From: SOJA01 sp964598485
GTDB lineage: Archaea; Thermoproteota; Bathyarchaeia; Bathyarchaeales; Bathycorpusculaceae
Assembly (NCBI GenBank): GCA_964598485.1
Contig: CAZRCD010000005.1
Span: 62,001 to 126,000, forward strand
Direction of reading: 5' to 3'
DNA length: 64,000 bases
Below, one piece after another: positions 14,167 to 21,564 of this stretch. The first letter of the stretch is position 1, and every line of letters starts with the position of its first letter. Position numbers and translations under genes: made by a program. Under the pieces are notes generated by a model. It saw only the letters and a list, made by a program, of their open reading frames with translations. It ran no database searches and was not told the DNA's origin.

Positions 14167-15390
14167 ATGTCAAGTGTTTTGGGTAAGATTCATGAGGCTA
14201 TTGTTAGGCGGAGTGTTTCGGGTAGTGCGAGCCCTAAGGGCTTAACCGTTTATGAGACTAGGCCAAATATTTCGCTTGTTGATGTTATGAAGTTGTATGA
14301 GCGGGATCCTACGTGTAAGTCAAGTGTTGACTTGTTAGCTGCTGCAACTGTTGGCATAGGCTTCTACACGACAGCCAACAAAAAGTATGAGAGGGTTGAC
14401 GAAGCTAAGGAAGTTGTGGACAAGTTTAATGCAGACGTGAATCTAGACGGTTTGCTCTGTGACATGGCGCGTCCGCTCATTGCCTGTGGTAACGATTTTT
14501 GGCTTAAACTTAAGCCTGAAAGCCTCAAGGATCTGCATAGGCTTCCGATAGACGCGGTTGACAAGATAGAGCAAGGCGTTATTGGCGAAGATCTCAAAGT
14601 TCCGTATAAGATTGAATCGTATAAGCTTCGCGCGAGCCCTTATGGTGGCACAGAACTTGACCCGAATGCCGTGATTCATTGGCGGATAAATTATCTTGGT
14701 TCTGCAGGTTTCGGCATAGGTATTTTGCAGGTCTTACTTCATACTTTAACGATTAATTCTGATAAGCGGCCAGGGTACGCTTGGATGAAGAGTAAGATTG
14801 AGAGGATTTTGCCTAAAATTTTTGAGAAGTATGCAGGACCAGACGTTTTAGCCTTGTTGGAAGGAGCGAAAGAACCTACAATAAAGAAGTTTGAAGCTGC
14901 GATTAAGAAGCGTCCTGAAGAGGGTGCTTGGCTTTTCTACAACAAAAAAGGTGACATCAAACCTGTCACGATAGACCCTAGGGCACGTTTTGAATTTTAC
15001 ATTGAGCATATTCTTAACCAGTTTTATCTTGGTTGCGAAACTCCTTTGCCGCGTCTTTTTAGTACGCCCGGCTTTACTGAGGCTTCAGCTAATGCTGCGC
15101 TTGAGCTTCAAGAGATGTTAATTAAGCCTATTCAACGTTATGTTAAGCGTCAGGTTGAAAGAGATATTTTCAGTCCTGTTTTGCGTCAGGCGGGATTTGA
15201 TCCCGCGGAGGCTCGGGTTCGCCTTAACTGGGGCACTCCTGAAACTCCCGAGGTGGTTTTAGCAGACATTCTAAAGGCTGCTGAATTAAACTTGATTCGT
15301 CCTGAAGAGTTCCGTAAAAACGCAACTAAATTTGGTTGGGAGCTGTGGGAACAGGAATCTGAAGGGGCTGAATCGGGAGAAACTGCATAA
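14167..15390 (+). CDS. Portal protein
   Basis: The 407-residue protein has the layout of SPP1/HK97-type portals: an N-terminal region with VMKLYERDPTCKSSVDLLA, then ACGNDFWLKL, HWRINYLGS, and a C-terminal part with NQFYLGCETPLPRLFSTPGF followed by SANAALELQEMLIKPIQRYV. These segments (incoming and outgoing checks of the crown and clip helices) are typical of Phage_portal families. It forms the dodecameric DNA entry ring and partners with terminase. Confidence 0.85.
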   Translation: MSSVLGKIHEAIVRRSVSGSASPKGLTVYETRPNISLVDVMKLYERDPTCKSSVDLLAAATVGIGFYTTANKKYERVDEAKEVVDKFNADVNLDGLLCDMARPLIACGNDFWLKLKPESLKDLHRLPIDAVDKIEQGVIGEDLKVPYKIESYKLRASPYGGTELDPNAVIHWRINYLGSAGFGIGILQVLLHTLTINSDKRPGYAWMKSKIERILPKIFEKYAGPDVLALLEGAKEPTIKKFEAAIKKRPEEGAWLFYNKKGDIKPVTIDPRARFEFYIEHILNQFYLGCETPLPRLFSTPGFTEASANAALELQEMLIKPIQRYVKRQVERDIFSPVLRQAGFDPAEARVRLNWGTPETPEVVLADILKAAELNLIRPEEFRKNATKFGWELWEQESEGAESGETA

Positions 15391-15436
15391 TGAAACTGTG
15401 CATACTCACTTGTATCATCGGAAAGGGTGAGGGGAG

Positions 15437-15874
15437 GTGAAAAGCTTGGCGAAATATTCTATGCCTCAAATAATCGCAATGACATTGGCGATAACGGCTG
15501 TTTTCTGTGCTATCTTCCTTGGAATCTATGAAGTCTTCGGCATGATTGAAGTAGCCGAAGTAAAAACGTGGCCGTGGTTTGCCCAAGACCTCTATAGATA
15601 TCTACGGCTGTTCTTCCTTTCAGGTATAGGCGGATTTCTTATAGCATGGGTTAGAAACAACCTTGGGTTCTTTGAAGAACGGGCACGACAACGAGCAGAA
15701 GGGTTAGACGTGGAATACAAATTGCCGAAGTATTGGAGCACTGTAGGGCGTTATCTCTCTGTCTGCATTATAACGTTCGGTATGCTTCCGCCGCCCTGGA
15801 ACGGCATCGCAACTGTGTTGGCGTTCTTCGTGGACTTGATTGGCACAGAGCTGAAGCGAATATTCAAAAGATAA
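15437..15874 (+). CDS. Three-helix membrane protein
   Basis: The 145-residue GTG-started protein has hydrophobic segments at about 10-32, 52-72 and 105-130, with charged loops. A strong GGGGAGGTGA ribosome site overlaps the start. It sits between portal and connector genes. It might be a holin-like or virion membrane protein, but archaeal viruses lack a standard holin signature, so function is open. Confidence 0.6.
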   Translation: MKSLAKYSMPQIIAMTLAITAVFCAIFLGIYEVFGMIEVAEVKTWPWFAQDLYRYLRLFFLSGIGGFLIAWVRNNLGFFEERARQRAEGLDVEYKLPKYWSTVGRYLSVCIITFGMLPPPWNGIATVLAFFVDLIGTELKRIFKR

Positions 15875-16072
15875 ACACCGCTGAATGAGACTGTGAACCT
15901 AGGTAATCTACCTCTTTTTTAATATTGATTTTCTCGTTGTTAATTTTCTCGTATCGGATTTTTCGTCACGGATTTTTAATTACGAGTTTTTCGTATGTTT
16001 TTTTGAGCAAGATTGTTTAAATTTGTTTTTTCACGTATCTTAATATTAGCTATAGGTAACGAGGCTTAACCT
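15875..16072. promoter_or_regulatory. AT-rich gap, probable terminator and promoter
   Basis: The 198-nt gap has CTCTTTTTTAAT (near 15912), several TTTTTCGT/TTTTCTCGT repeats and an AT-rich region TTTAAATTTG near 16018. T-runs are consistent with an archaeal terminator, and the AT-rich part with a promoter for the neck-tail operon starting at 16073. Confidence 0.4.
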
Positions 16073-16426
16073 TTGGTTTCTGTAACGCCCGACAGCGTCC
16101 GAGATCTTATGCATCTTACAGCTGATGATGTAGCTGACGATAAAGTTACCGCGTTTTTGACCCAGGCTGCAGGAGAGGTCAGTCTTGAAACTGATTTAAC
16201 GATTGATTATAGCGATTGCAGTGACGGTGAGGCTGCTGCTGTTCGGCTTTTAGCGGCCTTGTATTGTCTTTGTTATGTTACTGGGGGCTCGTCTGTTGGT
16301 CGCAGTTTTAGTTTGGGCGATTTGCGAGTTGAGGTTCAAAACCAGGTGCCTCCACTTTCTATTTTGACAAGTCGATTAGACCGGATGATTGAAAACTTAA
16401 CTGAACCGTACGTGGGAGTGGCTTAA
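16073..16426 (+). CDS. Head-tail connector (adaptor) protein
   Basis: The 117-residue protein is mostly helical with the pattern of gp6/gp15-type adaptors: VTPDSVRDLMHLTADDVADDKVTAFLTQ split by turns, then AAVRLLAALYCLC and a C-terminal SRLDRMIENL helix. Adaptors dock under the portal. TTG start at 16073. The next gene starts without gap. Confidence 0.7.
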   Translation: MVSVTPDSVRDLMHLTADDVADDKVTAFLTQAAGEVSLETDLTIDYSDCSDGEAAAVRLLAALYCLCYVTGGSSVGRSFSLGDLRVEVQNQVPPLSILTSRLDRMIENLTEPYVGVA

Positions 16427-17809
16427 GTGGCTGCGCTCGAGGCTTATTTGCAGTTTATCCTTGATTATGCGCCTTATTTCTATTACATTCCTGGGTCTGG
16501 CGTGGATCTTACGTTTGGGCGTGGTGTTGCGGCTGCCTCTTTCAGTATAGATTTTCTTTATGAAGCTTACCAGGATAAGCAGTTTGAAAGTCAGAAAACC
16601 AGCATCTATAACAAAACCGTTTCACTTGCCGATTTTATTTTAACTCAGCAGTGCATAAACTACACGAAAGATGCTTATGGCGGGTTCAAAAGCAACGAAA
16701 CCAGCACGTTTTATTATAGCATTGATGCTTGCCGTGTTGTTCCTAGTCTTTTGAAAGCGTACGAGCTGACAAACGACACTGATTATCTTGATGCTGCTGT
16801 GCTTGCTGGGAAAACTTTTCTGAAGACTATGCAGGACAAACAGGCCCATGGCGGTTTTGCAAGGTTCGTGGATATTAACGATGTTTGGGATCTTAAGCTG
16901 GACGTGGAATGTCTCTATGGGCTTATTGGTCTTAGGATGTTGTGCAGTTATGACGTGGATGCGAAGAGTCAATATAAAGCGATGATGGAGAAAGCTGTTA
17001 GTTTTCTCCGTGAAGGCTTTGAGAAATTGTGGCTTTATTATGATCCTTCTGACTCTTCGTGGCATCGGGTTGGCTTGTCTCAGAATGAGATTTATGATGA
17101 TTGCATTGCTTATGCTTTGCTTGGCTTGTATGTTTATGAAGGTTGGAGTTTAAGCTGCGAAAAAGTTTATGAGCTCATCAACACGATTGCTGCTAGTGCT
17201 GATTATTCAGGCTATAACTCGAGCATTTGTTGGGCTGGCTACATTGATGTTCTGAAACGTAAATCCGCTTCGGACTATTATGATGCTGTGACATCTGGCA
17301 TTCTGTACTCTGTGAGGGCGGTTAAGGATAAGCTAAGTCTTTTGTTGAGCGTGCAAATCCTGAATTTGCATTACGAAGAGTTCATGTTTTGGGGCGTCAA
17401 ATTCGTTGATTGGAGCCCTGTTGAAAATAAGCAGTCGATTATCACGGTTTCGTGGCTGGGTCTTTTGCTTTTGCGGTATAAGCCTGTTAAGACGCTTTTT
17501 ACTCCTGTTTTGAATGCTGGGGGCGAAAACGTTACGCTTTACAGTATTGTTCAATCTGGCGAGACTGTTTCTTATGGTGAAGGCATAACCATTAAAGCGG
17601 TTGTTAGGCTTGCGTTGCCCGATGAAGTTGTTATCGAGCCCGGTTTTATGGTGACTGATTTTGTTAAGGTTTACACTCTGATTCCAATCAGGCATCATGA
17701 CAAGATCATGCGTAATGGTGTATACTACGAAGTGGGGTCGCCTCAAGTGTTCCGTTTCAAAGGTGAGCCTCAATATTGTGCTGTTTTGTGTAGGAGGCTT
17801 GTTAGTTAA
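16427..17809 (+). CDS. Six-hairpin glycosidase-like domain fused to head-closure (stopper) domain
   Basis: The 460-residue protein has an N-terminal part (about 1-345) built of repeated helix pairs with aromatic and Gly-rich loops (DAYGGFKSNE, ACRVVPSLLKAYELTND, QAHGGFARFVD), as in (alpha/alpha)6 glycoside hydrolases and related toroids. About residues 350-460 form a beta domain ending in DKIMRNGVYYEVGSPQVFRF and AVLCRRL, the pattern of siphovirus head-closure proteins. Position between adaptor and tail-terminator-like gene fits a stopper. Such a fusion would place a sugar-active or sugar-binding domain at the virion neck. Catalytic residues are not assigned. Confidence 0.55.
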   Translation: MAALEAYLQFILDYAPYFYYIPGSGVDLTFGRGVAAASFSIDFLYEAYQDKQFESQKTSIYNKTVSLADFILTQQCINYTKDAYGGFKSNETSTFYYSIDACRVVPSLLKAYELTNDTDYLDAAVLAGKTFLKTMQDKQAHGGFARFVDINDVWDLKLDVECLYGLIGLRMLCSYDVDAKSQYKAMMEKAVSFLREGFEKLWLYYDPSDSSWHRVGLSQNEIYDDCIAYALLGLYVYEGWSLSCEKVYELINTIAASADYSGYNSSICWAGYIDVLKRKSASDYYDAVTSGILYSVRAVKDKLSLLLSVQILNLHYEEFMFWGVKFVDWSPVENKQSIITVSWLGLLLLRYKPVKTLFTPVLNAGGENVTLYSIVQSGETVSYGEGITIKAVVRLALPDEVVIEPGFMVTDFVKVYTLIPIRHHDKIMRNGVYYEVGSPQVFRFKGEPQYCAVLCRRLVS

Positions 17810-18765
17810 TGACTAGCTTTGAGGATCCAGTGGCTACGGTTGTTCGGCTTCTGGATAAAAATATGCATCTCGTGCAAGATGACGGTGGCTTGGCAAGTGT
17901 TTATTGTAGCAAGGAATGGTATGACCAAGAGCTTTTGAAAAATTATGATGGGCAAGTGACTGTGGGTCTTCAACGTGCTGACGATCAAAAATTGAGTCTT
18001 AATGGGATTAATCGTAGACGTCTCAGCTTTTTGAAAGTAAATGGTTGGTCTAGCAATAGGGATGTTCGTGAGAAACTGTGTGAGGAGATTAACCGTATTA
18101 TTCGAGAGAAGAGAGCTGTGCCTAATGTTACGGGTTACGATTTTGTTGGTGTTGGGCCTCCAACGGGCACTCATAAAGCCTATCATGCTGCTTCGGATAG
18201 CGAGTTACCTCCTGGAAGCGTAGGCTGGACTGAGCTTTTGGCTGAGGAATATCAGAAGTTATGGTATAGCGATGATAGTCGCTATAGTAAGTCTCAGTCT
18301 GAAAATGGTAAATACAGCATGGTTTTGTTCCGCTTGAAGATTGAGTCTAAAGAAGCTGTTGTTAAGAAAATTGTTTTAGCTTTTGAGGGTTATGGCACTG
18401 CTCCGAGTGGGAACGGAGTTACGGTTAAGGTCTGGGATCATGTTAATGAAGTGTGGGAGGAGGCCCAGACAGGCATCGGCGGAGCTGATGAAACAATCAC
18501 TATTACGCTCACCTCTGATTTGACGGATTATATCGATGATGACGGCTATGTTTGGCTTCTCGCAAGAACAACAAACCCAAGTGATGGAACAACTGCAGCC
18601 GTGCTTTATTGTGATTATGCCTTATGCACAGTCACGGTTAACGGAATTACTTATTGTGATGTTGTGGGTTTTCGGGATTTAGATCAGGTGCGGGTTAAAC
18701 CGTTTTTGTGGCGCACCGAGTTCATAGTCAAAACATGGATGTTTGAAAAAGTGTTAGGAGGTTAA
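17809..18765 (+). CDS. Tail terminator-like neck protein with inserted beta-sandwich
   Basis: The 318-residue protein has an N-terminal part (about 1-115) and a C-terminal strand pair (near 280-318, FRDLDQVRVKPFLWRTEF) that together fit a neck/tail-terminator protein. Between them (about 120-278) is a region with alternating strands and Gly/Asp loops (FRLKIESKEAVVKKIVLAFEG split by a turn, VTVKVWDHVNEVWEE, GYVWLLARTTN), similar to carbohydrate-binding-type beta sandwiches. ATG overlaps the previous stop (TTAATGA). The insertion would project from the neck. Confidence 0.5.
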   Translation: MTSFEDPVATVVRLLDKNMHLVQDDGGLASVYCSKEWYDQELLKNYDGQVTVGLQRADDQKLSLNGINRRRLSFLKVNGWSSNRDVREKLCEEINRIIREKRAVPNVTGYDFVGVGPPTGTHKAYHAASDSELPPGSVGWTELLAEEYQKLWYSDDSRYSKSQSENGKYSMVLFRLKIESKEAVVKKIVLAFEGYGTAPSGNGVTVKVWDHVNEVWEEAQTGIGGADETITITLTSDLTDYIDDDGYVWLLARTTNPSDGTTAAVLYCDYALCTVTVNGITYCDVVGFRDLDQVRVKPFLWRTEFIVKTWMFEKVLGG

Positions 18766-18773
18766 GAAAGAAA

Positions 18774-19658
18774 ATGGTTGAAACGTATGGAACGCATGAG
18801 TTCCGCGTCTATTTTGTGCAAGAGACAAATTATGGAGAAACGCCTGATACTCCAGCGATGCTTGGCATTAACACTCAAAACGTGGAGCCCCTCTTGGATC
18901 CTCAGTTGATCAAGGTTAGAGGTGTTGGTTCGCGGGATCTGCAAAGCATTAGTAAGGGCTTGCGAAGGGTGACGTTGAAAATTAGCGATTGCTTAAGCAG
19001 TGAATCGCCTATAAGTTTCATTCAGCATGCTCAAACATTGAATAGCTTGAGCATTCAACTCTTGTATTATAAGGGCTTGTGGGTAAGTGCCACAGACATC
19101 ATCAGTTTTCTCTACACGGGCTGCAGAATTGACAAGTTAAGCATGCAATGTAGTATTGAAGACGTGATAAAAGGAACAGTTGATGTCATCGGCAAGGACG
19201 TTGCTCTGGGCACGGCGAAGATCAGTGGAGCCACCTACGGAGATTATGGTGGTGCCGTTCCCTATTATGAAAGCTACGTGAAAAAAGGCGATGCGGACGG
19301 CGGAAACTTGGTAGCGGTTAGCACTGTGACGGATTGGAAATTCAATGTTGAAAACAATTTGAAGGCTGTGCCTGTTATCCAAAATTCAAATGGGCATCTT
19401 CTGAAGTATTTGCGGGAACGTCACCGCAACATTTTCGGCGAACTATTGTTTGAGTTTGAAAGCAAAACAGAGTTTGATGACGTAATAAATGATAGTGAGT
19501 TCAGCTTGTCCTTCCGACTTGGCGACAATCCAGCAAATGGCGAGCACACTGCAACCTTCAAGTATTGTAAATGGCAAAACGTTGCTACGCCCTCAGGCAT
19601 TGAAGATCTTGTTAGTCTCAAAGCGCCTTTTGTTGCGAGAGACCTCTTCATAACCTAA
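18774..19658 (+). CDS. Major tail tube protein
   Basis: The 294-residue protein precedes the tail chaperone pair and has the mixed beta layout of siphovirus tail tube proteins: an N-terminal arm (HEFRVYFVQETNYGETP), a central beta barrel with WKFNVENNLKAVPVIQN, and a C-terminal strand region with EFSLSFRLGDNPANGEHTA split over two lines. Position and size (about 300 residues) support the call. It would polymerise into the non-contractile tail. Confidence 0.7.
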   Translation: MVETYGTHEFRVYFVQETNYGETPDTPAMLGINTQNVEPLLDPQLIKVRGVGSRDLQSISKGLRRVTLKISDCLSSESPISFIQHAQTLNSLSIQLLYYKGLWVSATDIISFLYTGCRIDKLSMQCSIEDVIKGTVDVIGKDVALGTAKISGATYGDYGGAVPYYESYVKKGDADGGNLVAVSTVTDWKFNVENNLKAVPVIQNSNGHLLKYLRERHRNIFGELLFEFESKTEFDDVINDSEFSLSFRLGDNPANGEHTATFKYCKWQNVATPSGIEDLVSLKAPFVARDLFIT

Positions 19659-19668
19659 GGTGTCAAAG

Positions 19669-20127
19669 ATGAGAACTCAAACGGTAAAAATCAACAAAAG
19701 CTTTGGCGAAGAATTTGAAGGCGAATATATCTTTGAAGAAATATCTTGGGCTAAACGCAGCCGTATAATTCAGAAATACACGAAATACAGTCAAATGACG
19801 GGTCAAGTTCAAAGCAGCGACTATGTTGCAATTCAAGCAGAAACAATATTTGCGAGTTTAAAAGAGCAGCCTGAAAGTAAACCCGTCACACTTGAGAAGC
19901 TGCTGAGCGAGGAAGACGGTGTTCCAGTGGGCTTGGGCGAGTTGTTCAGCAAATTAGTCAACAAGCTTAACGGTTTGACAGTTCAAGAGAGTCGTTTTTT
20001 GTTAGAGCAATCCGAAGAGGCAAGCCTAACCCAAAACTTACGGAGTACAAGTTCTGCAAGGAGTTCGGGTGGACCCCAACGCAGCTCAGAAGGCAGCCGG
20101 CGAAAACGATCCAAGAGTTCATCGTGA
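19669..20127 (+). CDS. Tail assembly chaperone, zero-frame product (gpG-like)
   Basis: The 152-residue product starts at ATG 19669, which has AAGGTG 6 nt upstream (a GTG at 19660 is in frame). It is helical and ends in a low-complexity Ser/Arg tail (STSSARSSGGPQRSSEG) typical of out-of-frame reading after a frameshift point. The gene lies between tail tube and tape measure, the place of gpG/gpGT chaperones in lambda-like phages. Confidence 0.75.
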   Translation: MRTQTVKINKSFGEEFEGEYIFEEISWAKRSRIIQKYTKYSQMTGQVQSSDYVAIQAETIFASLKEQPESKPVTLEKLLSEEDGVPVGLGELFSKLVNKLNGLTVQESRFLLEQSEEASLTQNLRSTSSARSSGGPQRSSEGSRRKRSKSSS

Positions 20128-20198
20128 TAATGAATGAGATTGACCGGCAAATACAAGAGGAGATTGATAAAGCTAAGCGGGAGGCACGAAAGCGTTGA
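19669..20198 (+). CDS. Tail assembly chaperone, -1 frameshift product (gpGT-like)
   Basis: Slipping back one base at T-TTT-TTG (19995-20001) continues without a stop to the TGA at 20196-20198, giving a product of about 176 residues. The new C-terminal part contains LTEYKFCKEFGWTPTQLRRQ followed by helical, charged sequence, which is the conserved gpT-type ending (a short acidic/aromatic motif, then FGWTP). The stop overlaps the TTG of the next gene. The zero-frame end looks like noise by comparison, so I favour the fusion as a real product. Confidence 0.7.
19995..20001 (+). other. Programmed -1 frameshift slippery site T-TTT-TTG
   Basis: In the zero frame the codons are CGT-TTT-TTG, so the heptamer follows X-XXY-YYZ exactly and both tRNAs can re-pair after slipping back. 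It is located in the last third of the tail chaperone gene, as in tailed phages. Confidence 0.7.
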
Positions 20199-20563
20199 GC
20201 ATTGAAATAAGCTGTGACGTAAAAGGCATAGAAGAGTTTCAAAGGGCGATGCATAATTTTGATTCTGCCATGCAACGTCAGGTCCATATGCAGTTAGCAA
20301 GTTGGGCTGCTGACGTCAAGGCCCTGGCCCGTCAACTTGTGCCCGTTAGAACTGGATATCTACGAAGTACAATTTATGCTAAGATTAGTGAATGGGTTGC
20401 TGAAATCGGTGCAGAAGCAACCTATGGACTCTTCGTTGAGCTGGGAACACATCGCATGAGGGCGCAGCCTTATCTTTATCCTGCTATTCAACAGCATTTG
20501 CCACGTCTTGAAGGGATTATTCTTGATGCTTTAGACGCTGCCAGAGCGGAGGTTGGGTTATGA
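20195..20563 (+). CDS. HK97 gp10-like neck/tail completion protein
   Basis: The 122-residue protein has the hallmark of the HK97-gp10 family: RQLVPVRTGYLRSTIYAK, then ATYGLFVELGTHRMRAQPYL and a C-terminal helix. These proteins complete the head-tail joint or tail end. TTG start at 20195 overlaps the frameshift-product stop. Its place after the tail chaperones, not before the tube gene, is unusual. Confidence 0.8.
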   Translation: MSIEISCDVKGIEEFQRAMHNFDSAMQRQVHMQLASWAADVKALARQLVPVRTGYLRSTIYAKISEWVAEIGAEATYGLFVELGTHRMRAQPYLYPAIQQHLPRLEGIILDALDAARAEVGL

Positions 20564-21564
20564 GTTTCAGAGAGTTAGCTGTAACTATAGCAGCGCATAA
20601 TGAGGTGAGTGCTGAATTTGCTAAGGTGTCTTCTGACGCTGCACATATGGCTTCGGAAGTTGCAAGTCATCCCATAATTCTTCAAACAGAAAATTTGGCG
20701 ACTGCCGAGATCCATCGAGTTGCTGAAGATGCGGCACATCTAAAAAGTGAGGTTGAAGCTACACCGATTAGGGTCGCTTTTGAACCCATTGAGGTTCCAC
20801 CTATCCCGCCAATTGACGTTTCACCCATCCACGAAGCAAGCGTTGCGTTCAGAGAAGCCGCTTCTGCAGCAGCCGAAGTAGAAGCAAGCGTTTGGGGTTC
20901 AGCAGCAAGTTTTACAGAGTTTTCAGAGGCTTGTAACGCATCTGCTGTTAGCATGGGTGGAGCGGTTGTTCAATCACGTGAGTTTACGGTTTCGCTTGGA
21001 GAAGTGAAGACAGCTTCAGAATCTACAGCTGTTAGCATCAGAACTGTAGCATCAACGTTAATGACGTTTGCTGGTTTGAGCACTGCAGTAATCAGCTTAG
21101 CTGGAGACTTGGGCTTAGTCGATAAGGAAAGTGCGAAATGGGCCAGGACAATGCTTTCTGTCATAACGATTACTTCCACGTGGATCCGCCTCAAATCTTA
21201 TTTAACAACCATTACAGCTGGGCATACGGCTGCAACAGCTGTGAACACAACAGTTCAGTCGGCTAACGCTTCAACAAGTATAGCTTCTGCCGTAGCCCAT
21301 AAAGTCTATGCGGCTGCCTGTTCTTTCGCTACATTAGTTCAAAATTCATTGAATATTTCCTATGCGACTTTTCTGGCTTTGACTGGTGTTGGCTTAGCAG
21401 TTATTGCCGCGGCGGCGGTTGCAATGTGGAGTTTTGCAAGTAGTATGAACGCTGCTACATCTTCAGTTCAAGGCTTCAACGAAGCTACGAGTGAAATGCC
21501 ATCTCGTGGGCGTTCGATAACTCGTGCCGGAGAAGAGGAAATGTATCGGCGGGGTGTCGAGTGA
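20560..21564 (+). CDS. Short tape measure protein
   Basis: The 334-residue protein is almost wholly helical and Ala/Ser/Val-rich with no cysteines in its first third, has hydrophobic segments near 165-185 and 270-295 (VGLAVIAAAAVAMW), and follows the chaperone genes. These are tape-measure traits. With about 1.5 angstrom per helical residue it would predict a tail near 50 nm; that figure is inference from length. ATG overlaps the previous stop. Confidence 0.65.
   Translation: MSFRELAVTIAAHNEVSAEFAKVSSDAAHMASEVASHPIILQTENLATAEIHRVAEDAAHLKSEVEATPIRVAFEPIEVPPIPPIDVSPIHEASVAFREAASAAAEVEASVWGSAASFTEFSEACNASAVSMGGAVVQSREFTVSLGEVKTASESTAVSIRTVASTLMTFAGLSTAVISLAGDLGLVDKESAKWARTMLSVITITSTWIRLKSYLTTITAGHTAATAVNTTVQSANASTSIASAVAHKVYAAACSFATLVQNSLNISYATFLALTGVGLAVIAAAAVAMWSFASSMNAATSSVQGFNEATSEMPSRGRSITRAGEEEMYRRGVE

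Noticed and set aside
17333..17773. 146-residue minus-strand frame opposite the glycosidase-like gene
   Set aside because: It has shadow-type composition and no ribosome site, and lies wholly within a virion gene with a clear context.
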